From: Phycisphaeraceae bacterium
GTDB taxonomy: Bacteria > Planctomycetota > Phycisphaerae > Phycisphaerales > UBA1924
NCBI GenBank assembly: GCA_019636625.1
Contig: JAHBXE010000001.1
Span: 558,001-622,000 of the forward strand
DNA: 64,000 nt
Direction: 5' to 3'
Both the position numbers and the translations under genes were made by a program. Below are positions 34,666-42,087 of the stretch, one piece after another; position 1 is the stretch's first letter, and each line of letters opens with the position of its first letter. The notes under the pieces were generated by a model. That model was not told where the DNA came from, did no database searches, and worked only from the letters and a program-made list of their open reading frames with translations.

Positions 34666-35424
34666 TTACGACCGTGATTCGGAGAGCTTCTTCCGGAGCA
34701 TTTCCTGGGCTTCAGGAGTTGAGAGGACCTGGGCTGATAACGCTGCCGCTCGCTTGCCCAGATCCTCATCGAGCGAGTGGTCGAGATCGTTCAAGAGGGC
34801 CTTGGTGGCTCGGAGGGCGTTTGGACCACCTTTGGCGAGGCGCTCCGAGGTTTCCGTCGCTGCGGCATCGAGGTCGCCCCGGGTGGGGACGACAACGTTC
34901 ACGATTCCGATGTCGAATGCCTGCTGGCCGGACATGAGGCCGCCGGAGAGCAGGATCTGCCGGGCTCGGCCGGGGCCGATCTTCCGGACGAGCCAGGGAG
35001 CGACGACGGCGGGGCAAACGCCGAGGTCAACTTCGGGGAAGCCCATCTTGGAGTCGGCGTGGGTGATGGCGAGGTCGCAGACGGTGGCGAGACCGCAGCC
35101 GCCACCGATGGCGGCGCCGTTGACCTTGGCCACGGTGACCATGGGAAGCCGGCGAATACGGAGGCAGAGGTCGGCGAGAGACGAGAGCAACTTGTGGGGC
35201 AGAGTCGGATCAGAGAGGACCGCCTTGAGGTCCATTCCGGCGCAGAAGGCCTTGCCCTCCCCGGTGATGCTGAGCACAGAGACATTTGAACTGCGTTCGA
35301 GTTCATCTATCCGGCGGTGCAGGGCGGCGAGCAAGTCGAGCGAAAGGGAGTTGCGGGCCTCGGGGCGATTGAGGGTGAGCGTCGCGATCCGGCCGGTGGA
35401 GTTGAGCGTGGCAAGTTCAGACAT
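34666..35424 (-). CDS. Enoyl-CoA hydratase family protein, candidate methylglutaconyl-CoA hydratase
   Basis: A 252-residue crotonase-fold protein: NRPEARNSLSLDLLAALHRR, GKAFCAGMDLKAVL and GAAIGGGCGLATVCDLAITH. KMGFPEVDLGVCPAVVAPWL keeps the second catalytic Glu (FPE), while the first is replaced by Gly (GGCGLA). This GGGxGL/EVxLGxxPAxxxP pattern is typical of LiuC/AUH-type 3-methylglutaconyl-CoA hydratases. With HMG-CoA lyase and the carboxylase nearby, a role in leucine breakdown is a reasonable inference. TACGAT ends 9 nt before the ATG. Confidence 0.85.
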   Translation of the reverse strand: MSELATLNSTGRIATLTLNRPEARNSLSLDLLAALHRRIDELERSSNVSVLSITGEGKAFCAGMDLKAVLSDPTLPHKLLSSLADLCLRIRRLPMVTVAKVNGAAIGGGCGLATVCDLAITHADSKMGFPEVDLGVCPAVVAPWLVRKIGPGRARQILLSGGLMSGQQAFDIGIVNVVVPTRGDLDAAATETSERLAKGGPNALRATKALLNDLDHSLDEDLGKRAAALSAQVLSTPEAQEMLRKKLSESRS

Positions 35425-35433
35425 GGGACATCC

Positions 35434-35439
35434 ATCGTA
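35434..35439 (-). promoter_or_regulatory. -10-like hexamer TACGAT before the LiuC-like gene
   Basis: On the minus strand TACGAT ends 9 nt before the ATG at 35424, inside the 28-bp gap to the upstream gene. It may be an internal promoter of the cluster. Confidence 0.35.
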
Positions 35440-35452
35440 CTGCGCTGTTGAC

Positions 35453-36187
35453 CTATCGCTTCAGGAACCTGGCCAGTCCCTGTCGCTCTTCTTCAGACCC
35501 CACCAGTTGCAACGAGGCGGTGAGCGACGAGGACGCCCGGGCATCGTTCAGGGAACCGTCAAGTTCGTTCAGCCACGTCTTGGTGGCTTCCACTCCACAC
35601 CTTGGTTTCGCGGCGAGATCCTGGGCAATAGCCAGTGCCCGCGTGATGACTTCCGATGAACTTGGAAGACACTCGTGTGCGAGGCCGATGCGGAGGGCTT
35701 CTCGGCCATCGATCAGTTTCGGATCAAGGAGGCGGGCGCGGGCTTGGCCGCTCCCGACAGCCGCGGCCAGGAACGGCGCGGACACCGCGGGTGAGATGCC
35801 GAGCGGCGTGACGGGGTAGCCGAGTTTGGCCTCGGCGTTGGTGATGACGAGGTCCCCGCCACCGAGCAGTGCGCACCCACCGGCGATGGCGGCGCCGTGG
35901 GCGGCGATGATAACGGGGGATGGATGACGGCGAAGCGTCTGAATGCTCCGGGAGAGTCCGCGGAGCAGCGCGGCGAGCACGCCGGGGGCATCGAAGCAAA
36001 GCGCAAGGTCGAAGCCCGAGCAGAAGGCATCGCCCCGGCCCGACACCACGACCGCCTTGGCACGGTCGCGCGTTGACTCGATCGCCGAGATGAGCCCGTC
36101 CACCATGTCCGGCATCAGGGCGTTCCGCTTCTCGGGGCGGTTGAGGTGGATCAGCGCGACTGCATGTTGCCACTCGGTCTCGATCAT
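35453..36187 (-). CDS. Enoyl-CoA hydratase family protein lacking both catalytic Glu
   Basis: A 244-residue crotonase-fold protein: LNRPEKRNALMPDMVDGL, GDAFCSGFDLALCF, then AAIAGGCALLGGGDLVI and KLGYPVTPLGISPAVSAPFL. Neither acidic catalytic position of classical hydratases is acidic here (GCALLG and YPVTPLG). It therefore catalyses another crotonase-type reaction or is a partner protein. Its start codon overlaps the HMG-CoA lyase stop in ATGA, so the two are translationally coupled. Confidence 0.86.
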   Translation of the reverse strand: MIETEWQHAVALIHLNRPEKRNALMPDMVDGLISAIESTRDRAKAVVVSGRGDAFCSGFDLALCFDAPGVLAALLRGLSRSIQTLRRHPSPVIIAAHGAAIAGGCALLGGGDLVITNAEAKLGYPVTPLGISPAVSAPFLAAAVGSGQARARLLDPKLIDGREALRIGLAHECLPSSSEVITRALAIAQDLAAKPRCGVEATKTWLNELDGSLNDARASSSLTASLQLVGSEEERQGLARFLKR

Positions 36188-37185
36188 GATTGACCCCCGC
36201 CATTCTTCTGCAAGGGTCCCCCACCGCTGCCGGCACGGGATGCGGCGACGATGGTGCGCGCGTAGTCCGCGGCGATGGCGAGGCGGTTCTTGTCAACTCG
36301 TGTCCGGAACCCCGCGCCCTCGATCGTGCGGACCAGCAGTTCGGTGCTGATGTTGCCGGGAACACGCTTGCCGGGGGTGCTGGCATAGGGACAGCCGCCG
36401 AGGCCGGCGACCGAGCCGTCGAACGAGCGGACGCCGAAGTCGAGGGCGGCCTTGACGCAATCGGCGGCGCGGCCGAAGGTGTCGTGAAGATGAAGCACCA
36501 ACGCGCCGCGGTCGAACCAGGTGCGACCGATCCGCCGCTCCACCGCCTCCAGCATCTCCAGGACTGTCTCCGGGGTTCCAGCGCCGATCGTGTCGCCGAG
36601 GTCGATTTCCGTCACGCCAAGGTCGGTGAATCTCGCCGCGACATCGGCGACGGCTTGCGGCTTGATGGCGCCTTCGAAAGGGCACGCGATGACGCACGAA
36701 ACGTACCCGCGGATACCCGGGCTTGATCTGGGTACGCGGGTGACTTGCCGGAACCGCTCGAACGATTCCTCGATGGAGGCGTTGATGTTCTTCTGGGAGA
36801 AAGTTTCGGACGCCGCGGCGAACAGCGCGATGGTTGAAACGACCGGGGGCCGGAACTGTTCGAGGCCGTGCTTTGTGGCGCCGGATTCGGCAGCGTGGAG
36901 GACTTCGAGGCCCTTTGCGTTGGGGATGAGGGCGATGTACCGATTGGGGGGCGAGCCCGTGAAGTCCTGGACCGCGATGTCACGGACTCCCTCGACAATC
37001 GCCGCGGCGTCGGCCAGTTGAGGGACCCACTTCGGGCTGACGAAACTGGTGATTTCAATCTGGTCTACGCGGCTGTGGCAGAGCAGGCGGATGAGTTCCA
37101 GCTTGTCCCTGGTGGGGATGATTCCCGGCTCATTCTGCAGGCCATCGCGCGGTGAGACGTCGGTGATGCGGATCAGGTCGGCCAT
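36184..37185 (-). CDS. Hydroxymethylglutaryl-CoA lyase
   Basis: Splits HMG-CoA into acetyl-CoA and acetoacetate, the last step of leucine breakdown. The DRE-TIM barrel begins ITDVSPRDGLQNEPGIIPTR, with the substrate Asp/Arg pair. FVSPKWVPQLADA, VLHLHDTFGRA (metal His-x-His) and GLGGCPYASTPGKRVPGNI (catalytic Cys loop) are present. The 333 residues fit the family, with an unusual Gly/Ser-rich tail. The ATG at 37185 is chosen because TACCAT ends 8 nt upstream; a TTG one codon earlier is the only alternative. Confidence 0.93.
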   Translation of the reverse strand: MADLIRITDVSPRDGLQNEPGIIPTRDKLELIRLLCHSRVDQIEITSFVSPKWVPQLADAAAIVEGVRDIAVQDFTGSPPNRYIALIPNAKGLEVLHAAESGATKHGLEQFRPPVVSTIALFAAASETFSQKNINASIEESFERFRQVTRVPRSSPGIRGYVSCVIACPFEGAIKPQAVADVAARFTDLGVTEIDLGDTIGAGTPETVLEMLEAVERRIGRTWFDRGALVLHLHDTFGRAADCVKAALDFGVRSFDGSVAGLGGCPYASTPGKRVPGNISTELLVRTIEGAGFRTRVDKNRLAIAADYARTIVAASRAGSGGGPLQKNGGGQS

Positions 37186-37193
37186 CAACCGTC

Positions 37194-37199
37194 ATGGTA
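37194..37199 (-). promoter_or_regulatory. -10-like hexamer TACCAT before the HMG-CoA lyase gene
   Basis: On the minus strand TACCAT ends 8 nt before the ATG, in the 32-bp gap after the receiver gene. It suggests the lyase can be transcribed apart from the kinase/receiver pair. Confidence 0.4.
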
Positions 37200-37217
37200 C
37201 GCCGATGCGAGCCAATC

Positions 37218-37748
37218 TCATGCGGCGTGCGAGGCCGCGGCGTGCCCCGCCCCCCAGCGGCCGCACAGGCGCACCAGTGCCGTGCGATCGACGGGCTTGG
37301 CGACGTGATCGTTGCACCCGGAAGCCAGGCAGCGGGTGCGGTCGCCGGAGAGGGCGTGCCCTGTCAAGGCGACGATGGGCGTCTTGATTCCAAAGGCGCG
37401 GATGCGCTTGGTTGCTTCACACCCGTCCATGTCCGGCATGTCGATGTCCATGAGAACGAGGTTCGGCCGCGGCAGGTCGGTGCGGAGCAGTCGGGCGACG
37501 GCCGATGAACCGTCGCCGATGACCTCGATGGAGGCGCCGGCGTGCTCGAGGAAGAAACGGAAGATTCGCTGGTTGTCCTCGGAATCATCGACGATCAGCA
37601 CCCGGGTACCGGCCAGTGGCAGGGATTCCTTTGGTGCGTTGTTCGGCGCGGGGGCTGCGGGGGGAGCGGGGGGGACGGTTTGGACGGAGCGTGAGCGACT
37701 CTGGAAGCCGTTCGTGTAGCCGGTTCGAACTGGGGTATTGTCGTTCAT
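37218..37748 (-). CDS. Stand-alone response regulator receiver protein
   Basis: A 176-residue protein: an N-terminal Pro/Ala-rich lead of about 40 residues, then one receiver domain (VLIVDDSEDNQRIFRFFLEH, NLVLMDIDMPDMDGCEATKR with the phospho-acceptor Asp, PIVALTGHAL and the Lys in NDHVAKPVDR). There is no output domain. GGAG lies 8 nt before the ATG at 37748. It starts 25 bp after the hybrid kinase gene and its receiver resembles that kinase's own (ALTxHAxSGDRxRCLASGCxD), so it probably shares a phosphorelay with it. Confidence 0.88.
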   Translation of the reverse strand: MNDNTPVRTGYTNGFQSRSRSVQTVPPAPPAAPAPNNAPKESLPLAGTRVLIVDDSEDNQRIFRFFLEHAGASIEVIGDGSSAVARLLRTDLPRPNLVLMDIDMPDMDGCEATKRIRAFGIKTPIVALTGHALSGDRTRCLASGCNDHVAKPVDRTALVRLCGRWGAGHAAASHAA

Positions 37749-37773
37749 TGGTGACTCCACAGGTCGGGCGATG

Positions 37774-40266
37774 TCATGCGGCTGCACGGCCGCGCTTGGC
37801 CCATCGGGCGCACACTTCCAGGAGCCGTACCGACTCCACTGGTTTGGTCAGATAGTCATCGCATCCGGATGCGAGGCATCGCTGGCGATCGCCGGACATC
37901 GCGTGGGCCGTGAGCGCGATGATCGGCAGCGTGCAGCCACGACGCCGGAGCTCCTCCGTCGCGGCGTAACCATCCATGTCCGGCATCTGCATGTCCATCA
38001 GCACAAGGTCGAAGGAGGCGCCGGACGATCGGGAGATGCGGTCGACCGCGTCACGTCCGTTCTCCACCGCTTCGACCGTGTGACCCGCGCGCCGCAGAAG
38101 ATGGACCAGCAGGCGTCGGTTGTCGACACCGTCCTCCGCGAGCAGGATGCGAAGACCCGACCGCGTGACCGTTGCTCGCTCCGCTCCTCGGCTCGGCGCC
38201 TCGTGCGGGACGACGCTTTCGTCCGCCGCGAAAGCCCCGACTTCCGCGGTGAAGGTGCTGCCAAGGCCGGGGGTGCTCTGGACAGTGATGTCTCCGCCGA
38301 GCGCCTGGGCGAGACGACGCGAAATCACCAGTCCCAGCCCCGTGCCCCCGAAACGGCGCGCCATGGAGGAGTCGGCCTGGCCAAAGGGCGTGAACAACTG
38401 GCCGAGCCGATCCGGGGCGATGCCGATGCCCGTGTCGGCCACCCGGATCCTCAGTCGCGGCGAGCGCGGCGAGTCCATGTGATCCATGAGCACGGTCACC
38501 GTGCCTTCGCGTGTGAACTTGATGGCATTCCCGATCAGGTTGATCAGGATCTGCCGCAGGCGGGTGGCGTCGGTGAGGATGAACTCGGGAATCTTGCCCA
38601 CCTCGACGTTCAGCGAAAGTCCCTTGTCCACGGCCCGGTGTCGCATGGTGCCGCAGACTTCTTCGAGGATCTGAACCGGTGATGCAGGGCGCCACTCGAT
38701 CGTCATCCGTCCGGCCTCAATCTTGGAGAGATCGAGAATGTCGTTGATGACCGTGAGCAGGTGCTCCCCGTTTCGCTGGATGGTGTTGAGGATCTCGGCG
38801 CGGCCGCCCACTTCGGTTGAGGCGCCCGGGTCTTCCCGCAGCAGATCGGCGTAGCCGAGGATGGCCGTCATCGGCGTGCGGATCTCGTGGCTCATGTTGG
38901 CGAGGAACTCGCTCTTGGCCCGGCTGGCGGCTTCGGCCTCGTTCCGTGCGATTTCGAGCGCCTGCTCGGCCTGCTTGCGGGCTTCGATGTCGCTGAGGCT
39001 GCCCGCCATGCGGACGGCGTTGCCGTTCGGGTCCCACAGCGCCTGCCCACGGGCCCGGAACCAGCGGTACTCCCCCGGCGCAACGCGCAGGCGGTACTCG
39101 TTGTCGTAGGGCCCCTTCTGCGCGAGATGGTCGGCGAGGGTCTTGAGCACACGATCGCGGTCATCGGGGTGAAGGTCCGTCTCCCAGGACTGGATCGGGA
39201 TGACCTGAGACCTGGCTTCGCGCCAGGTGAGCTCCATGTACCGCGCCGAAACCCAGAGGCGTCCGGAGGGCACATCCCAGTCCCAGATGCCGTCGCTCGA
39301 TCCCCGCACGGCCAGATCGAAGCGTTCCTCGCTCTCGCGGATCGCCCGCATGGCGTCGCGCTGCTCGGTGACATCGCGCGCCGTGATCGCTACCCCATCC
39401 TTGAGCGGCACGATCTGCATCTGGAGCAGGCGCCCCTCGATGGCCGTGTGGCGGCCGGTGCGCTCTTCCTGGAAGCTGCGAACGGAGTGGACTGCGTCCA
39501 CATACCGCTGGAAGTAGCCGAGTTCGCGGCTTCGGGGGAACACCTCGCCAAGGCGGCGGCCGATGATGTCTTCCTCCCGCATCCGGAGCATCATCAACGC
39601 CTGCGCGTTGGTATCGATGAACTCGAAGTCGGCAATCTGCCCGCTTTCATCCCGGACACACCGCAGCAGAAAGAACGCGTCCAGGCTCCCCGCGAGCGCG
39701 GCCCGGTATCGCTCCTCGTTCTGCCGTTTCGCCTCGCTTTCAATGCGAAGATCGGCGATGGCCTTTCGCAGGCTCAGGTGCGCCGACACCTGCCTGGCCA
39801 CCATGCGGAGCGATTCGATCAGGTGCGGCGTCATGCTCCGCGGGCGCGTATCCAGCACGCACAGCACGCCGGGACGCGTTCCGTCATCGAGCACGAGCGG
39901 CACGCCGGCGTAGAAGCGGACGTGCGGGGGACCCTTGACGCCGGGAAGGTTGCAGAAGCGAGGGTCCTGCGTGGCATCGCCCACGACAAAGGGCTCTTCG
40001 GAAGCCACGGCGTGCATGCAGAAGGAGTGCTCGTGGGGGATCGAGTCGACGTCCACCCCGACGCGGGACTTGAACCAGATGCGGTCCGGGTAGATCAGGC
40101 TCACGACGGCGATGGGCGCGCCGGCGATGCTGGCGGCCAGCTTCGTGAGATCGTCGTAGGCCTGCTCCGCGGGCGTACCGAGGATCGTGCATCGGCGCAG
40201 CGAGTCGATGCGTCGCGCTTCGTTCTGGCTGGTCGGGTCGGACAATACGGATACCCCGGCAGACAT
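37774..40266 (-). CDS. Hybrid sensor histidine kinase (GAF-PAS-PAS-HisKA-HATPase-REC)
   Basis: An 830-residue soluble sensor kinase with no membrane segments. Order: GAF domain (about residues 30-170, CILGTPAEQAYDDLTKLAAS, HSFCMHAVASEEPFVVGDA); two PAS domains (about 190-310 and 320-440); HisKA with FLANMSHEIRTPMTAILGYA; HATPase with LIGNAIKFTREG, DTGIGIAP and FGGTGLGLVISRRL; and a C-terminal receiver (LILLAED-type start, LVLMDMQMPDMDGYAATEEL). The ATG at 40266 is chosen; a GTG at 40305 would add 13 residues. It sits between the carboxylase beta gene and the receiver gene in the acyl-CoA cluster. Confidence 0.9.
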   Translation of the reverse strand: MSAGVSVLSDPTSQNEARRIDSLRRCTILGTPAEQAYDDLTKLAASIAGAPIAVVSLIYPDRIWFKSRVGVDVDSIPHEHSFCMHAVASEEPFVVGDATQDPRFCNLPGVKGPPHVRFYAGVPLVLDDGTRPGVLCVLDTRPRSMTPHLIESLRMVARQVSAHLSLRKAIADLRIESEAKRQNEERYRAALAGSLDAFFLLRCVRDESGQIADFEFIDTNAQALMMLRMREEDIIGRRLGEVFPRSRELGYFQRYVDAVHSVRSFQEERTGRHTAIEGRLLQMQIVPLKDGVAITARDVTEQRDAMRAIRESEERFDLAVRGSSDGIWDWDVPSGRLWVSARYMELTWREARSQVIPIQSWETDLHPDDRDRVLKTLADHLAQKGPYDNEYRLRVAPGEYRWFRARGQALWDPNGNAVRMAGSLSDIEARKQAEQALEIARNEAEAASRAKSEFLANMSHEIRTPMTAILGYADLLREDPGASTEVGGRAEILNTIQRNGEHLLTVINDILDLSKIEAGRMTIEWRPASPVQILEEVCGTMRHRAVDKGLSLNVEVGKIPEFILTDATRLRQILINLIGNAIKFTREGTVTVLMDHMDSPRSPRLRIRVADTGIGIAPDRLGQLFTPFGQADSSMARRFGGTGLGLVISRRLAQALGGDITVQSTPGLGSTFTAEVGAFAADESVVPHEAPSRGAERATVTRSGLRILLAEDGVDNRRLLVHLLRRAGHTVEAVENGRDAVDRISRSSGASFDLVLMDMQMPDMDGYAATEELRRRGCTLPIIALTAHAMSGDRQRCLASGCDDYLTKPVESVRLLEVCARWAKRGRAAA

Positions 40267-40355
40267 GAGGAAGTGTTCGTTCCTCGTCCATCGACCGGTT
40301 ATCACCCCCTCTTTGGGCGCGGGTGGAGGCCCCGCCCGGAAGATTCAGGCGCGGT

Positions 40356-42032
40356 TCACGTCTGCAGCACTCCGGTGCAGAACTTGCGCGAGTAGTCCCA
40401 GCCGCGGGTCGCTCCCAAGGCTGCCATGAGTTCGTCGCGGGTCCGGTGAGGCTCGATAATCCGATCCACCCACCCCCGTGCCGCCCCGTGCCGGATGTCC
40501 TGCTGCTCGTTGTAGCTGGCCTTGACGGCTTCCAGGATCGCCTTGTGGGTTTCGGGGTCGATAGTCTCACCCTTGCGCTCCCGGCTTTTCTCCTCGATCA
40601 TGGCAAGGGTCCCGCTCGCCTGGTTCGCCCCCATCACGGCGCACTTGGCGCTGGGCCAGGCGAACGACAGGAACTGGTCGAACGCCCGCCCGCACATCGC
40701 GTAGTTTCCGGCGCCGTAACTCCCACCCAGGATCACCACAATCTTGGGTACCACGCAGTTGCTCATCGCGTTGACCATCTTGGCCCCGGCCCGGATGATG
40801 CCCCCTTGCTCACTGTCCCGGCCGACCATGAACCCGGTCGTGTCGTGCAGAAACACGATGGGGATCTTCCGCTGGTTGCAGTCCATGATGAACCGCGCGG
40901 CCTTGTCCGCCGAATCATCGTAAATCACGCCGGGCATGTTGGTGAACTTCGCCGGGCCGGCCCGGCCGCCGGGCATCTGCCGCTGGGTCAGCTTCTTCTG
41001 GTTCGCGACGATCCCGCACGGATGCCCGCCGATCGTGGCGTACCCGCACACCAGCGACTGTCCGTACTCCGCCTTGTACTCATCGAAGCCCGGCCCCAGC
41101 GTCTCGCGCCCATCGGCCTCCCGGCGGACGCCTGCATCCACGATGCACGCGATCACGTCGCGAACATCGTACTGCGAGCCCGGCGCATCGTTGAACACGT
41201 CGTAGACCTTGGTGCCGTCGTGGTAGGGAGCCGCTCCCTTGGCCAGGGCGGCAGACCCCGACTCGCCGTACTTGCCCAAGAGGCTCCGGAGTCTCTCGAT
41301 GCAGGAGTCGTCGGTGGGTTCCTTGAAGTCAATAGTTCCAGAGATGGCAGCGTGCATCTCCGCCCCGCCGAGCTCTTCATCCGTCACCGTCTGCCCGATC
41401 GCCGCCTTCACCAGCGCGGGTCCGGCCAGGTAGAGTCCCGAGCCTTCTGTCATCAGCAGCGTGTCGCACAGCACGGGCAGATAGCCCCCGCCCGCAACGC
41501 AGTACCCCATGATCGCGGCGATCTGCGGGATGCCCTCGGCGCTGATGACGGCGTTGTTGCGGAAAATGCGTCCGAAGTCATCGGTATCGGGGAAGACGTC
41601 CTCCTGCAGGGGCAGAAAGACACCCGCCGAGTCCACCAGGTACACGAGCGGCATCCGCGCCGATTGGGCGATTGTCTGGGCCCGGATGATCTTCTTGCAG
41701 GTCATGGGGAAGAAAGCCCCGGCTTTGACCGTGGCATCGTTCGCGATGATCATGCAACGCCGGCCTTGGACCGTACCGATCCCCGTGACCACGCCCGCCG
41801 CGGGCGCCCCGCCGTGTTCTTCGTACATCCCGTAGGCGGCCCACAGGCCGAGTTCCTGGAAACCTCCATCGGGGTCCACGAGCTTCGCGACCCGTTCCCG
41901 GGCTGTCAGCCGCCCCTTCTCGTGTTGCCGCTCGATCGCCTTCGGGCCACCTCCGAGGCGGATCTTGGCCTCGGTATTCAGGAAGGAGTCGGTGAGCTGT
42001 CGCAGCGGCGATACAAGTGTCGAATCTGGCAT
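40356..42032 (-). CDS. Acyl-CoA carboxylase carboxyltransferase (beta) subunit, MccB-like
   Basis: A 558-residue biotin-dependent carboxyltransferase. The N-domain has KGRLTARERVAKLVDPD and GGAPAAGVVTGIG. The C-domain has VYLVDSAGVFLPLQEDVFPD, GGGYLPVLCDTLLM, FLHDTTGFMVGRDSEQGG and GGSYGAGNYAMCGRAF. These match methylcrotonyl-CoA carboxylase and related acyl-CoA carboxylases, whose product would feed methylglutaconyl-CoA hydratase. The biotin carboxylase/BCCP alpha subunit is not in this window, so it must be elsewhere. The ATG at 42032 is chosen because upstream residues are not conserved. Confidence 0.92.
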   Translation of the reverse strand: MPDSTLVSPLRQLTDSFLNTEAKIRLGGGPKAIERQHEKGRLTARERVAKLVDPDGGFQELGLWAAYGMYEEHGGAPAAGVVTGIGTVQGRRCMIIANDATVKAGAFFPMTCKKIIRAQTIAQSARMPLVYLVDSAGVFLPLQEDVFPDTDDFGRIFRNNAVISAEGIPQIAAIMGYCVAGGGYLPVLCDTLLMTEGSGLYLAGPALVKAAIGQTVTDEELGGAEMHAAISGTIDFKEPTDDSCIERLRSLLGKYGESGSAALAKGAAPYHDGTKVYDVFNDAPGSQYDVRDVIACIVDAGVRREADGRETLGPGFDEYKAEYGQSLVCGYATIGGHPCGIVANQKKLTQRQMPGGRAGPAKFTNMPGVIYDDSADKAARFIMDCNQRKIPIVFLHDTTGFMVGRDSEQGGIIRAGAKMVNAMSNCVVPKIVVILGGSYGAGNYAMCGRAFDQFLSFAWPSAKCAVMGANQASGTLAMIEEKSRERKGETIDPETHKAILEAVKASYNEQQDIRHGAARGWVDRIIEPHRTRDELMAALGATRGWDYSRKFCTGVLQT

Positions 42033-42087
42033 GGTTCGGGGACCCTTGGGGCACTGAGCGTAGCACGCCGCGTTCCGCCGCGAACGC

